NCBI RefSeq assembly: GCF_964275005.1
Contig: NC_092686.1
Location: forward strand, 40,521,511-40,585,510
Reading direction: 5' to 3'
From: Diadema setosum
Taxonomy: Eukaryota > Echinodermata > Echinoidea > Diadematoida > Diadematidae
Length of the DNA stretch: 64,000 nucleotides
Below the pieces are notes generated by a model, which did no database searches, was not told where the DNA came from, and saw only the letters and a program-made list of their open reading frames with translations. Below, one piece after another: positions 47,544-58,661 of this stretch; positions within the stretch are counted from its first letter, which is position 1, and every line of letters starts with the position of its first letter. Both the position numbers and the translations under genes were made by a program.

Positions 47544-49462
47544 CATAGTAAGAGAATATAATGATGCCCTTGTACTTCTCAACTGACTGATCACATACAC
47601 TTGCCCTCAACAAGATTGGCAGGAAAAAAAAAATGAACTTCATTTCAACAGTTTAAGCCATATTCTGTCAAATATTGTTATGTGAACAGACATTTACTGG
47701 TAGTTATATTTCATCACAAAATATCTCTCAGAGATGAAACAAATTTGTCATTATAACCAACTTCAGATTAGACGTTTTACTGTATAATGCCTCATCTTCG
47801 GTACGGGTGGTCCCATTCATACTGATAAGAACACAACCAAACAGCTCACTTCAGTGGTTACAGAACTGAAAGTTTTGATGTTCCTCTTGCTTTTCAGAGT
47901 TTTGACCTTTATCAGCAGGGATTAGCAATAACTGAATACAATATATATGACAACACCTTGAATAAAAGGCAGGTGGATTCCAATGACATCTGATGCCCAC
48001 AATACAGCGTAAGCACATCTTCAACCTTGGCACACCGGTCAAAATCATTTGTTAACTAAAGTCCTGAAACACAATCTCTGTATTTATCTAACTTACTGCA
48101 TAGCTCATACGAATTTGCTCTTGTCATTACGTCTGCATGCTGGAGTATTTATTACTGCTCTGAAGTGATATCGGTACACTGTAGTATACAGTGTATTTCC
48201 CATGTGCGTACACTGTAGTTGAGATGTCTTACTGATACACTGTACTGTCAAATCTCGGGCAGAATGGCCTTTGGATTTCCACTGGAAAACTTTCAATTTC
48301 ATGTGTACCTGTGTGGGATGGGCAAAAGCACAGCTCATTTGAAATGATTCCTATTTCTACACTCCCAGTCCATTCTTCAAAAAGAAGGATCAACATAATG
48401 ATGCACAGAATTTACTGCAAATATTGATCAGCTTGCCTCAGGATGATGTCCGTCAATTGAGTTTCCGTTTGCCCAAATACAAGAAACTCAAATATGAATA
48501 CTTGCGCAGTTGCAAAAGCGTGCATGAGAGTTAAATGCTAAAGTTCTGATATCAATCAGAATCTGATTTGTAGGCCAGCGCGTCTGGTGCAGACAGCCTT
48601 ACTATTAAATTGCAGGCATGCAATATTTGACTCTCACTGTCTAGAATGACAGATGCATGTCATGAGAGAAGCAGGGAAAAAAAAGATCTTAAATTATTTA
48701 CAGTCGTAGACAGTTTTGAAGTTGAAATATAGAGCTTTTCTTCGCTACGATGCACTCTCAACACTCCTCTTCAGTAAGACATTCTGCAGAAAGGAAAATA
48801 GAAAACAAAGAGTGATGCAATGGCAGTTGGTAATGAGTCAAATTATGCAGTGCATTGTGAGTAGAAGCTACACTGTACTGCAGATGAAAACTACTGTAGT
48901 TGCAGAATGAACATGTTCCTTGATTGCATGGGTTCACCAAGTCATGGATCACAAAGAAAATAGGGCCATAAATCAAGACCCTTCCAGAAATCCCTAATCA
49001 CTGGTTATTCTTCTAATTTGCTTGATAGGAAGAAAATACATGTATGAAATTCCTACTGTAACATCCCATTGTGCATGGAGATTTTAAAAAGCATAACATA
49101 TGCAATTGAAAGTCATAATAATCATTTTACAATGACATAAAGCTCCTACAGGAAAAATATTTCATTTTCATGTTTTCACCACTTTAAATCATATCATGCA
49201 ACCCAACTTTTTTTCAAAGCATTTTAAGCTAAACAATACATGACGAGCTGTGAAATGCATGAGAAAATTGTATATTTTGTGCTGAACATGGATCAAGGCC
49301 CATAACCACATTTTCAAAGTGTTTGGACATTCAGTTTCTGGCATTGCATTTCAACAAACAACATTCTGAAGCAGCAGCAGCTATTAATAGTTGAACAACA
49401 GTGGTTGTTAAAATAACATTCTGATACACATTACATTGTATATGGCACATGTACGTTTTTAG

Positions 49463-49519
<57 letters not shown>

Positions 49520-49559
49520 GCACTGCTTAGAGTCATGTTTAGAAGTAAATGGCCCTGTA
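47544..49559. other. Intergenic between convergent IMMP2L and CHCHD genes
   Basis: No gene or recognisable element is seen apart from the (AC)n run at 49466-49517. Short open frames on both strands look random. Confidence 0.5.
49466..49517. repeat. (AC)n microsatellite
   Basis: About 26 uninterrupted CA units. Confidence 0.97.
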
Positions 49560-49575
49560 ACATTAAAGGAATGAT

Positions 49576-49581
49576 TTTATT
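49576..49581 (-). terminator. Candidate polyadenylation signal for the CHCHD gene
   Basis: TTTATT on the plus strand, which is AATAAA on the minus strand, 130 bases past the CHCHD stop codon. Confidence 0.5.
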
Positions 49582-49710
49582 GATTGTAACAGGACAATAC
49601 AAAGACAAACTCAATGATGTAATCTTAACGTCAGTGAGAATTTTAAGTAACAAGTTATTGGCACAACATTTTAGACCTGCGTTTAAGCACATGAAGGGTG
49701 CATCTAAAAA

Positions 49711-50901
49711 TTAGGCCTTCATCTGCAGGCAAAAAGTAATCTGACACAATGTTCAATGCTTACCATTCTTGCTTGCTCTACACATGTGTTGAAGGCCTTG
49801 ACTTCTTGGGCACAGTTCAGAGTCTGTTTTGGGTTGTCAGCGTAGCACTTGGCCACTTCATTCTGCAGGTTCTCACAGATGGGAACATACCGCTGTTTCC
49901 TGGAGACAACAACCAGGGCCAGAAACAAACAGAATATGTCACTGGGCAAGACAATGAATTCAGTTGAAACTTGATATACTTAACCCTAATCCCACTGGGT
50001 TTTTTGAGGGACTTGAAACCACCGGGGTGGGGGAGGGGGGGGCCTTTTTGGCCCCCCTTTACGCCTTACACGCTTGAACTACTTACAGCTGTCCCGAACA
50101 AAGAGAATGATGTTTTTGCATTGTGACGTATGTGCATGATACACGCATGCTTTACTGCAAACTTTTGGTACGCTTTTGGAGCACATCGGGAAGTGGTCCA
50201 CGTTTGGCTCAGTACAGCACGGTACGGTACACGTAAGGAGCATTCGAGCGCTCGTCTGGCGCGGGTACGGTATGGTACAGTTTGCTTTAGGAGAGCGCTT
50301 GAACGCACCCAATGACGTGTCACACTGTAGTGACTCCCCCAGGTGTGTGATGACCATACTCACAGAAATTTGGCTTCCACTTCGTCTGCAGCCTTCTGGA
50401 ACTGATCAGCCGTCAATTTGTAGAAAGCAGCACTCTGAAACGGCAGATGACATGATGAAAACATCATCACTGAAGAGATATACATGTGTATACACCTACA
50501 ACTGAAGCCCAAAGCAGTCAGCAAACAAACTCTACACACCCTTAAACGCAATTCAAACACTAGCTACAACTCCATGTCTGGCTCTCACCCTGTGTTAGGA
50601 AAATGAGGTCCAGCCAAGCATTCATTTGTACAACTGTTGATCATTTTTTTTGTTCTTCCTGCTTCACTTCTGGCTTCACTTCGTCCTAAATACAATCAAT
50701 TCTTAGTGCATTTCTGTAAATACCCAGCATAAAATGGTGAAATATATTAGCATGTACTGGCTAGAAAACAATGGGAGGCCTGCATACCTAGTGACGAGAT
50801 TTGAATTCTGAACTGGCAAGAATATCAATGAAAAGATTTACTTCAGGGTGACTACTGCACCTGGTTATAACTACCAAAAAAAAAAAATAATAATAATAAA
50901 A

Positions 50902-50932
<31 letters not shown>

Positions 50933-53900
50933 AATAAAAGAAATCCAGTCAGAAAGATATTACTCCACTTTCACTCTGTTGTGATCAGTTTTCTATCATC
51001 ATTCGATACACTTATGTACTAATGTAACTAGAATGATTTTGTTAATTTCTAATTTCAAATTTTCACGCGTTTTCCTGTATCCACGAACGTATGTGTATAC
51101 AGTAAAGTTATCAATATCTATGACCTACCTTTATATTGAAGCATGCAGTTTTTTCCTTGCCGTTTTTTTCAAGATACCAAAATAATTTGAGATATTCAGT
51201 TTGTTGCAACAAGCTACTAAGCTTTCCAATGTAATCAAACTATTACGAGTACACAAAACATTCTTAGTCTAGAGAACATAAACACACACACATATTTTGT
51301 ACAGATGTAGTGCTGATACTGTATGACCCTACCTTCTCTTCTGCATGTCGTAGCTTCTCTCTGTAGTGGTCCTCTAGTTCATCCATTCGAGCCTTCCATC
51401 TTTGGTCTACATGCTGCCAGAAAAACAGAGAGAATGATAGAGCCAGAGGTAGAGACAGACAGAGAGGGAAAAAAATAATGACCATCACAAAGTCCTTATG
51501 AACTTGATGTTCAACTCAGCAAGCACTATGTCACAGTCAACTAGAACAATGTTACTGCTGTGCAGCAAAGTGGGGTGCCTCCACTTCTCATAATACTATA
51601 TATATAATAATACAATATTATTACAATTTTATTACAATTTTGTACGTACAATTTTGTACGTACAATTTTGTATGTACATAACTTCTCAGCCGGGGCTGCA
51701 ATGTGCATGTTGTAGGTTAATTTGTGTGCGTGTTTGTATGTTAGTTTTGTTCTGCTTTTGTTTGTTTGTGTGTGTGTGTTTTGTTTGTTTTTTAAACACC
51801 ACATGCACATCCTATTTTCACACACCAAGACTGTAGTGCTGATCTCATCCATTATATCTTTATCTTATTCTTAACCTTACCCTTGGTAATGGCCGAGCTG
51901 GTCTTGTGGGATCTTGATCTGCATTGTGGGGGAAAACAACAGAAAAACGACAATATAAATCTACACATAGCCCCCACACTCTATGAAAACAGAACATATA
52001 AAAGAATAACACGTAACGTGATGGTGTAGTTTGAGTTGAAATGGGGATTTAGGTCTTCATTTTTTGCAAGATAACTCAGAAGCCACATGTATGAACTATT
52101 AAAGAGCATACAATTCTAAGAGCAATTAAAAGTTTATTTGATGAAAATTGGTTTTGAAATGGCTGAGATATACAAAAACAAAGTGGTCCTAATAAGTAAT
52201 ATAAGGTGGGCCTCACCTGATCACTTTGATTTACTTTGTCTACAAATTATTTCTATTTAGGAATGTTGTGGAGAATATGTAAAGTATGAAAATGAAATTA
52301 TAGATGACTACCTTGAGAGAGTATCTGAACAAATCTGCACACTTATCCAGTAACACATCAAACGATCAAAATGATCTCCAATAGAAACAGATAAAACTTG
52401 TTCTCACCTGACTTGGGAGATTCTTCCTCCCCCATTATACGTCTCAGCACATCTTCTGATACCTTGCATGGGAAAATGAAATAAAACCAATTTTGTAGAG
52501 TACACCCGATCTCGATGCAATTGATCTGAAAACTCTTTCCTCATTTTCCTGGCTTTCGTTTTTTTTTCTGCAATATCATCATGCATCATCAAAAACTAAA
52601 ATGAATACAAAGTTGGATGTGGAAAAGGAGAAAGGAAGGAGGCATGCTGTCTGCAATGCCCTTCCTACTGCTTACATTACTTTCAAACAGTGAACAAACA
52701 GGTTTCTACAAATTGCCGACATTTAAAAAAAAAAAAAATCTACTTTTTAGGTATAGCTTGAACATACAGTATATGCAAGGAAAAGGGATTTGGGAATGAA
52801 TTCTCTGAGAATACATGATGTAGGACAAGCCCTGTTGATGATTACAAATAAAAAAGAAAGCATTTTGTAATCAAAGAATAAACAAGCTGTCACTACTTTC
52901 TGACTATGGCAATGTCCACTACCATAAGACTCTAATAAGATAGAGTCTGTGCTGAGCAACACTGGTACCAGTACGTTTAGTAGTGAATGAAAAGTACTGT
53001 TAATTCATTTTTGCCATATCTGTTAACATCAAAAAGATGTGACTTCTCCCTCAAAGAGATATAATTATAACATTTACTGTGATTTCACAGTTAAAGTCAG
53101 ATAAATCATTCTGACCTTTTCACCCCTTACATGCACTTATTGCAACTGACAACCATGACCATATTTGGGCACCACTGCGTTGCTGCTGGCCGTGTCTGGA
53201 CACATGTATTGTCACTTAAGTGCACCTCCTTAAAAACCACATTCATACTTTACATGTTTAGCAACAAAGAAGCAGAACAGTTTTGTTCTGATCAAAACTT
53301 CAATCACTTTCTTTAATTTGACAATATAGATTTAATTTGTTGGGGTCTCTATCTGCCTGTCCTAACATATTGTGTGCATGGTGCATTTCATTATCAATTC
53401 TAAGTTTTAGAGGTATGATTACTATGAATTGAATAACACAAATATATAGCTCTGTGTCAGGATTCTAAAGAATAATTCAGTGTGTTATGCATAAGAATAT
53501 ATGTATACATAGTGTGCACAAAATGTTGATGTACATCATACATGGTATTGAACTTGAGAATAGAACTTTCAAGCTATTCATTAATGGTAAGTTGCATGAA
53601 AAAGCACTATCTTTGTTGTGTGAAACTTTGATGAGTCAAGGGCAGGTTATTGTATTTGTATTATAATAGCCGCAAAATTGATGTGCTGGCTAAATAGATT
53701 AATCACGCAACAATTTGTGTGTTAAGATTTGTTTAATCTCTTCCAATAAATGGCCCGCAAACAACATCAATGTCAGCAGTGTGATTCATTCTATTAATGC
53801 TTGGTAGATAAGAAATAAATACTACATGTAAGGTAACACGTAATAAGGAAGTCTCGCCTCTCTACGATATATCATATACAATATCAATATCAAATTCAGT

Positions 53901-54726
53901 TGCCTGTTTTTACTGGCATAATGATATATTAATATTGCATACTTCATTCTTCAATCTAAATTAATTTAGATCTAGATTTAAAATTTACTTTTGTTTTGTG
54001 TTGTTTAGCCACATAGTATAGTCATCATACCGAATACCGTACTCATAACATTGTTTTTAATTAGCCCGACCAGACGCCGCACAGCACCGTGACATTTGTA
54101 CAGCCACTGTGACAGGGCTGTGTATAAAATTAGTTAGAAATTTAGGTTCTTCATATTACTGCGAAACACAGCCAGAACGCCGCACACAAAGCGTTTGACT
54201 GTGTACAAGAAGTGCCCCGGGGCGGGGGGTTGTTAAAATGTTAGATTCTGCTAACGTTAAAATTAACATAGAAAAATTTAGGCTATGTTGCAGAACTTTG
54301 TACAATTTGTTGATTAAATTTATGGTAATAATTCATCCTTATGTGAGTTGACCAATACAAAATACAAATTGTACTTATTTAATAACTGCAGGTGATTCAC
54401 AGGGTTGGACAGCTCGACAGACCATGATGCTATGGTATTGCTGTGCTGCGAAACCGAGTAATTAAACGGGCCCGTATTTGGCTTGCCTTTGTCGCCGGTG
54501 AATAATGAAAACATGCATTCGATGCTTATGGGTGGGTCTAACCGTGTCCGACCGGCCGTGAGTTGTAGACGTCTCCACCTTCCTGCTGATTAAAACACGA
54601 GAGTCTTTGACCTTATCTAGCTAGGGTTCTAGACGTCTTGATGCAACTTACCTTCACGACACCTCCTTCACCATCTTGCTCAAGGCTAATTCTTCTACCT
54701 GCAGTTGTACTACTGCTGCCTCCCAT
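49711..54726 (-). CDS. CHCHD3: CHCHD3/CHCHD6-type MICOS subunit (MIC19/MIC25), 7 coding exons
   Basis: MIC19/MIC25 are peripheral inner-membrane proteins of the MICOS complex that shape mitochondrial cristae. Minus-strand exons are 54726-54652, 52462-52408, 51918-51881, 51413-51333, 50434-50364, 49899-49764 and 49722-49711; phases agree (468 nt, 155 residues). The N-terminus MGGSSSTTAGRR fits an N-myristoylation signal (Gly2, Ser6) and the MGGTTSTRR start of human CHCHD3. Residues 57-83 are a charged helix. Residues 84-106 (FYKLTADQFQKAADEVEAKF) match the same region of human CHCHD3/6. The CHCH domain has a twin CX9C pattern, Cys115/125 and Cys136/146, for Mia40-dependent folding. The protein is shorter than human (227 residues), lacking much of the central coiled coil. 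The last exon encodes only Met-Lys-Ala-stop. A CHCHD6-like identity cannot be excluded. Confidence 0.92.
49984..50060. mobile_element. Solo end of the piggyBac-like G-run family
   Basis: TTAA at 49980-49983 is followed by CCCTAATCCCACTGGG, then a G run, GCCTTTTTGGC and a C run, the same design as 44353 and 46756. I found no second end within about 1 kb, so it looks truncated. It lies in the intron between CHCHD coding exons 5 and 6. Confidence 0.65.
50875..50938. repeat. (AAAT)n / (AAT)n microsatellite
   Basis: An A run, then AAT units, then about ten AAAT units, in a CHCHD intron. Confidence 0.95.
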
Positions 54727-55587
54727 ATTGAGTTAATCTTTGATGTCTTAAAAATTTTGTTGAAGGGTTTAGGACGAGAGGGGTGCACAACCACTGGTAT
54801 CTGGAGTCACCACAGTCCCATACACCCAACTTTCTGTTACCAAATGCAAAACCAATGTCAGCGCGCAAGTGGGCTATTTTCTATGGTATTGTCAAATAGC
54901 ACAGACACTTGGTGAAAATTTAACACAGCATGGTCGCCTGAAGTCTTTTGTGAACGTGTCATGCTCGTGATGTAGTTTGAATCAAATGGTTTTCAAGCGA
55001 GGAACGCGGAGGACAGAGTGAAAGAGAAGGTAAAATATTTAGCAACAACATTAGTAACCACAGCAACATTAATGCCTGTTAAAGAAGAAACCCACTCCAA
55101 AAATTTGTCAATTTTATATTAAAGAAAGAAAGAAAAAAAAAAAAACCCCTGCAGAACAGTACAGCAAGAATTATCGAACTTGGATAAGTAATATGGAAAT
55201 TATGACATTCTGAAATTTCGGGTGTTATTTTTTCGGAAAACACTTCTTGACCAGTCGTTATGCACATTTAAGTCAGAAAGATAATGATGTCATGCTCTTA
55301 CAGTTCAGTCATACTGTACCGGTATTCATTTCATACACAGAAATAACAAAAATCTAGTACACAATCATTTCATCTGTTTGAAAATAAAACTTGCTTTAAA
55401 ACCACCCAAAATTGAAAAAACAAGAACAAATGATGAATTTTGGCATTGGAATAATGCTTTTACCTGTATTAGCTACAAATAAGTTTTTATTTTTTTCCCT
55501 GAATTTCCTGTACATTGTACAACATACATGAATTGTGAGGGCATGATGGCATCATTATAACTCGCTCATTGGAATATTCATAAGGAC
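54727..55587. other. Upstream region of the CHCHD gene
   Basis: Presumed CHCHD 5' UTR and promoter from 54727 rightward. No TATA box, CpG island or recognised repeat is obvious. An A-rich run lies near 55133-55145. Confidence 0.45.
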
Positions 55588-55710
55588 TGGGGCCTGTCTT
55601 ATAAAGACTTGTGATAGAAATCAATCACAAGTTTCTTGTGAGCTGCAATGCAAGTTGCGATTGATTTGGGGACTTCTGATTGATATGAAGGCTTTATAAG
55701 ACGGGGCCCA
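55588..55710. mobile_element. Short MITE, GGGGCC...TCTTATAAAG termini
   Basis: Ends TGGGGCCTGTCTTATAAAG and CTTTATAAGACGGGGCCCA are inverted, and inner ATCAATCAC / GTGATTGAT-like words continue the pairing. About 123 bp. GGGCC ends suggest a Harbinger-type MITE, but the target duplication is unclear. Confidence 0.65.
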
Positions 55711-56970
55711 GGTCAAGAAATGTTTTCCGAAGAAATGTGACATTTCAAAAAAGTCATATCTTCCTTATTTCTTATCTAATTTTTGCAAAATTCCGTATGG
55801 ATTTTTTTTTCTTTCTTTTAGAGTACTAAGTAGTGCATGTGACACACATGAGCGCGCACGTTAACTTTTGACACGTACGCACACACACATGCACACACAC
55901 ACACTCACTCACACACACATGAAACGATACGTAATCTTACAGACTATCACCTGTATGCAAATTCTCTTTCCCTTCGTTTCCCCTCTCTTTTTGGCTTTTT
56001 GATTTATCTTCAGTTTTTTGTTTTTGTTTTTGTTTGTTTGTTTGTTTGTTTGTTTTTTTTTGGGGGGGGGTATTCATGTATTTTCATTTGTTTTACGGTC
56101 ACCACCGTTGTAGATTAAGCAGTTATTTTGCTTATAGTGTCAGTTTCCTTCGACTTTTTTCTTTTATATAATATGTTCTCCGCCGGCAAGGTGCAATTAA
56201 TTTTTGTAACATTTTATGTACAAGGAGGTGTCATAGAAAGAGTGGAATCTCTTCGCTGTTCGTGCACATTAATGCGTAGGATCTACGTTGTCGTTCCACT
56301 AGTCCACTATACTACACAATTTTAAACATTTCTGAGAATGGTTCTTCTTGATAACCTGAAAGCTTGCCCGATGTTTGCCAGACATAGCAATAACTAATGT
56401 ATGCAAACTGATTTCCAAAGTATTGGAGAGTCTTTATAAGGTACAGGATAGAATAGCTCGTTCACTATAACGTCAGGAAACATCCATAATTTGAAAATGT
56501 TAGTAAAGCGGTCTATGTTTGGCATTCCACTGTGGCTTTGTTCCATGCTCTAAGCCGCTCTTCCATAGAGTTTGGGTGTGGCGACTAAAGACGTAGTTCT
56601 TGCCTTTAACAATTTGAATCATACTTCAGAGGAAATGTTGATATCCTCTATGGAACGTGGGGAATATTGTACGGATTAAATCTTTCCAGTTTTTCTTTAA
56701 ATCAGATCTATTCGTTATTATTGCCCAAGTATCGTAGCATCTATAAATTGATTAAACTGTGTACAGAGTTTAAGAATTCATAGTGATTGGGTGAGGAATA
56801 AGAATGTTTTAAAAATTCATAACTAATCGCAATACCGATTTATGTACTACATATACATGATTTGGAATCATTTAAATAGTCTGTAATGCCCCTTTCAGTA
56901 ATTGCCTATTTCTTCCTGAATGGTTATCTCATTGAGATTTGTTAAAAACGAAAGAAATAAAAGGGGAAAA
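55711..56970. other. Intergenic, no gene recognised
   Basis: Contains a CA-rich stretch at 55868-55920, GTTT units at about 56021-56053 and a run of G near 56060-56070. No gene supported. Confidence 0.5.
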
Positions 56971-57048
56971 TGGGGGGGGGGGGGTCGTGCGCCCCCTTTA
57001 ATTTTGTAAAGGCGCCTCCCCTTTATGGAATTCCTGGATCCGCCCCTG
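56971..57048. mobile_element. hAT-like right end (fragment)
   Basis: Ends TTCCTGGATCCGCCCCTG, like the element at 8935-9085, after CCCCTTTATGGAA. A G run of about 13 marks the left side. No intact left terminus was found. Confidence 0.5.
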
Positions 57049-57560
57049 AGTTGGCGATCAGGTGGCGGCGACTCGAGTCTTCCTGGTCGTGCGACGTCTC
57101 GACGACTTTTCCTGGAATGTTGCCGAGTCTCGGGGAAGTAGCAAGAGAATCAAACATGTTCGATTTTTGTACGAATTACATTTGTGCAATATTCCGTACA
57201 TTATTTCAAGTTTCCAGCTGGTCGGAAGACGTATCCTTCTAGTCGGCCATGTTGTGACGACTTAATTCATTCGCGAGGTTTCCGAGACGTCTCCCCCACT
57301 TTGCGGAGACCCATTGGCGACCTATCGGAGACGTCTCGCAGACGGTGCGGCGACGTCTCCATCTCCGTGACTTCTGGACGAATAAATCATCACCTATGTA
57401 ATTTGGAGACGTTTCTGCATGAAGTCGCCATGAAATTGCTTTCTTGGTGAAAGCGCAAGCCGTTTGTTTGGGCTTTCGAGTCGCAGGCCCTACGAAATCT
57501 CGGAGGACGCGGCGAAGTCTCCTCCGGTGAGATACGTGTACGCCCTTTGGTAGCATGTTA
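57049..57560. repeat. GC-rich block with repeated GACGTC words
   Basis: Contains GCGACGTCTCGACGAC (57090), GAGACGTCTCC (57287), GGAGACGTCTCGC (57328), GGCGACGTCTCC (57351) and GGAGACGTTTCTG (57407), with related GCGACT and GTCGCC words between. GC and CpG are far above the surroundings. Open frames exist on both strands (to 105 codons) but look repeat-driven. It may be a mobile-element interior or a decayed satellite. Confidence 0.6.
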
Positions 57561-58661
57561 ATAGTGAATGATGTAAAATTTTGTTGTTGTTACTGATCTT
57601 TGTTCTGCTTTATGCACGTTAGATAATTGCTGCCGAAAATATCAAAAGGGAAAACGAACTTCTGCTAGATTTTGTGATTAACTTTAATGATGTTTAAAGT
57701 GTTCTTTTTTGTCAAAGCAATTTATTCACACCTGCGACAGAGCGCATAGTTCTGCTGCATGGAGCATGGCCGGTACACAGGATAAAATCTGGTTTCTTCT
57801 CCTTTTCATAACACTTTCTGGTATAAAGTGTCTACGAATTCATTATGAATCATACGTTCTGACAATCGTTACTTTATAGCGTTTGTTTTTACTTACATTA
57901 TCAATTCATTTGTCACTCCATTGTTATATTTGTGTTCTTACTTTGAGAAAATGTAGAAGTAAACAGACGATCAAATTCTAGTACATTTACATTAATGTGA
58001 AATAATACATGTACGACATTTAATTAAAAAAAAATAATATCTTTAATAAAAATCCTGCTTTTAATGTTTGAGATACTTTTACAACAATAACACAACAACA
58101 GCAATAATAATGATAACAATAATAATAATAATAAACGTAATAATAATAATAACAGTAATGAAAATGCAAAATATTTTTATAGTGATACAATAGGACCTAA
58201 TTTCTACGGTAATAAATATGATAATCTATATGGGCGTTGGCATTCTAATAATCATGTGCGGTGAGCCTCTTTCTGTTTGATTCTTCCGAGGCTTTTAAAA
58301 TTAGGGTTACAAATTATGATTAACACATATCCCTGTGCATGTAGGTTGTCAAACGATGAATACAATGTATTCATTCTTTTGCCTTACAGCATACTGTCCT
58401 GTTAATATTTAAATGACAGATCAGCAAACACATTTGCACAAACTTGAAATTTTTATACAGGCCTACAGAGTAATGTGCTCATCAGTAGCACTCCAAAATA
58501 CACTGTATTTCAAAAACGATCACCATAACGTTCTTCTTTTCGTTGCAGATCTCATTTAACTATCTAATGTCAGGTGCATTGATCGTTGAGATATTTGGTA
58601 GGCGATATGATGCAGAAAATTGCCTCATTTTCGGATCACACATCAGCATGATTCCATCTAA
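57561..58661. other. Region downstream of the P450, no gene recognised
   Basis: AT-rich, with AAT-type simple sequence around 58108-58155. It probably includes the P450 3' UTR on its right side. No clear AATAAA on the minus strand was identified close to the stop codon. Confidence 0.45.

Noticed and set aside
52505-52590. Possible extra CHCHD exon with a Lys/Arg-rich helix
   Set aside because: A plausible acceptor but no good donor, and the phase does not fit the exon at 54652-54726 without a stop. It could not be supported.
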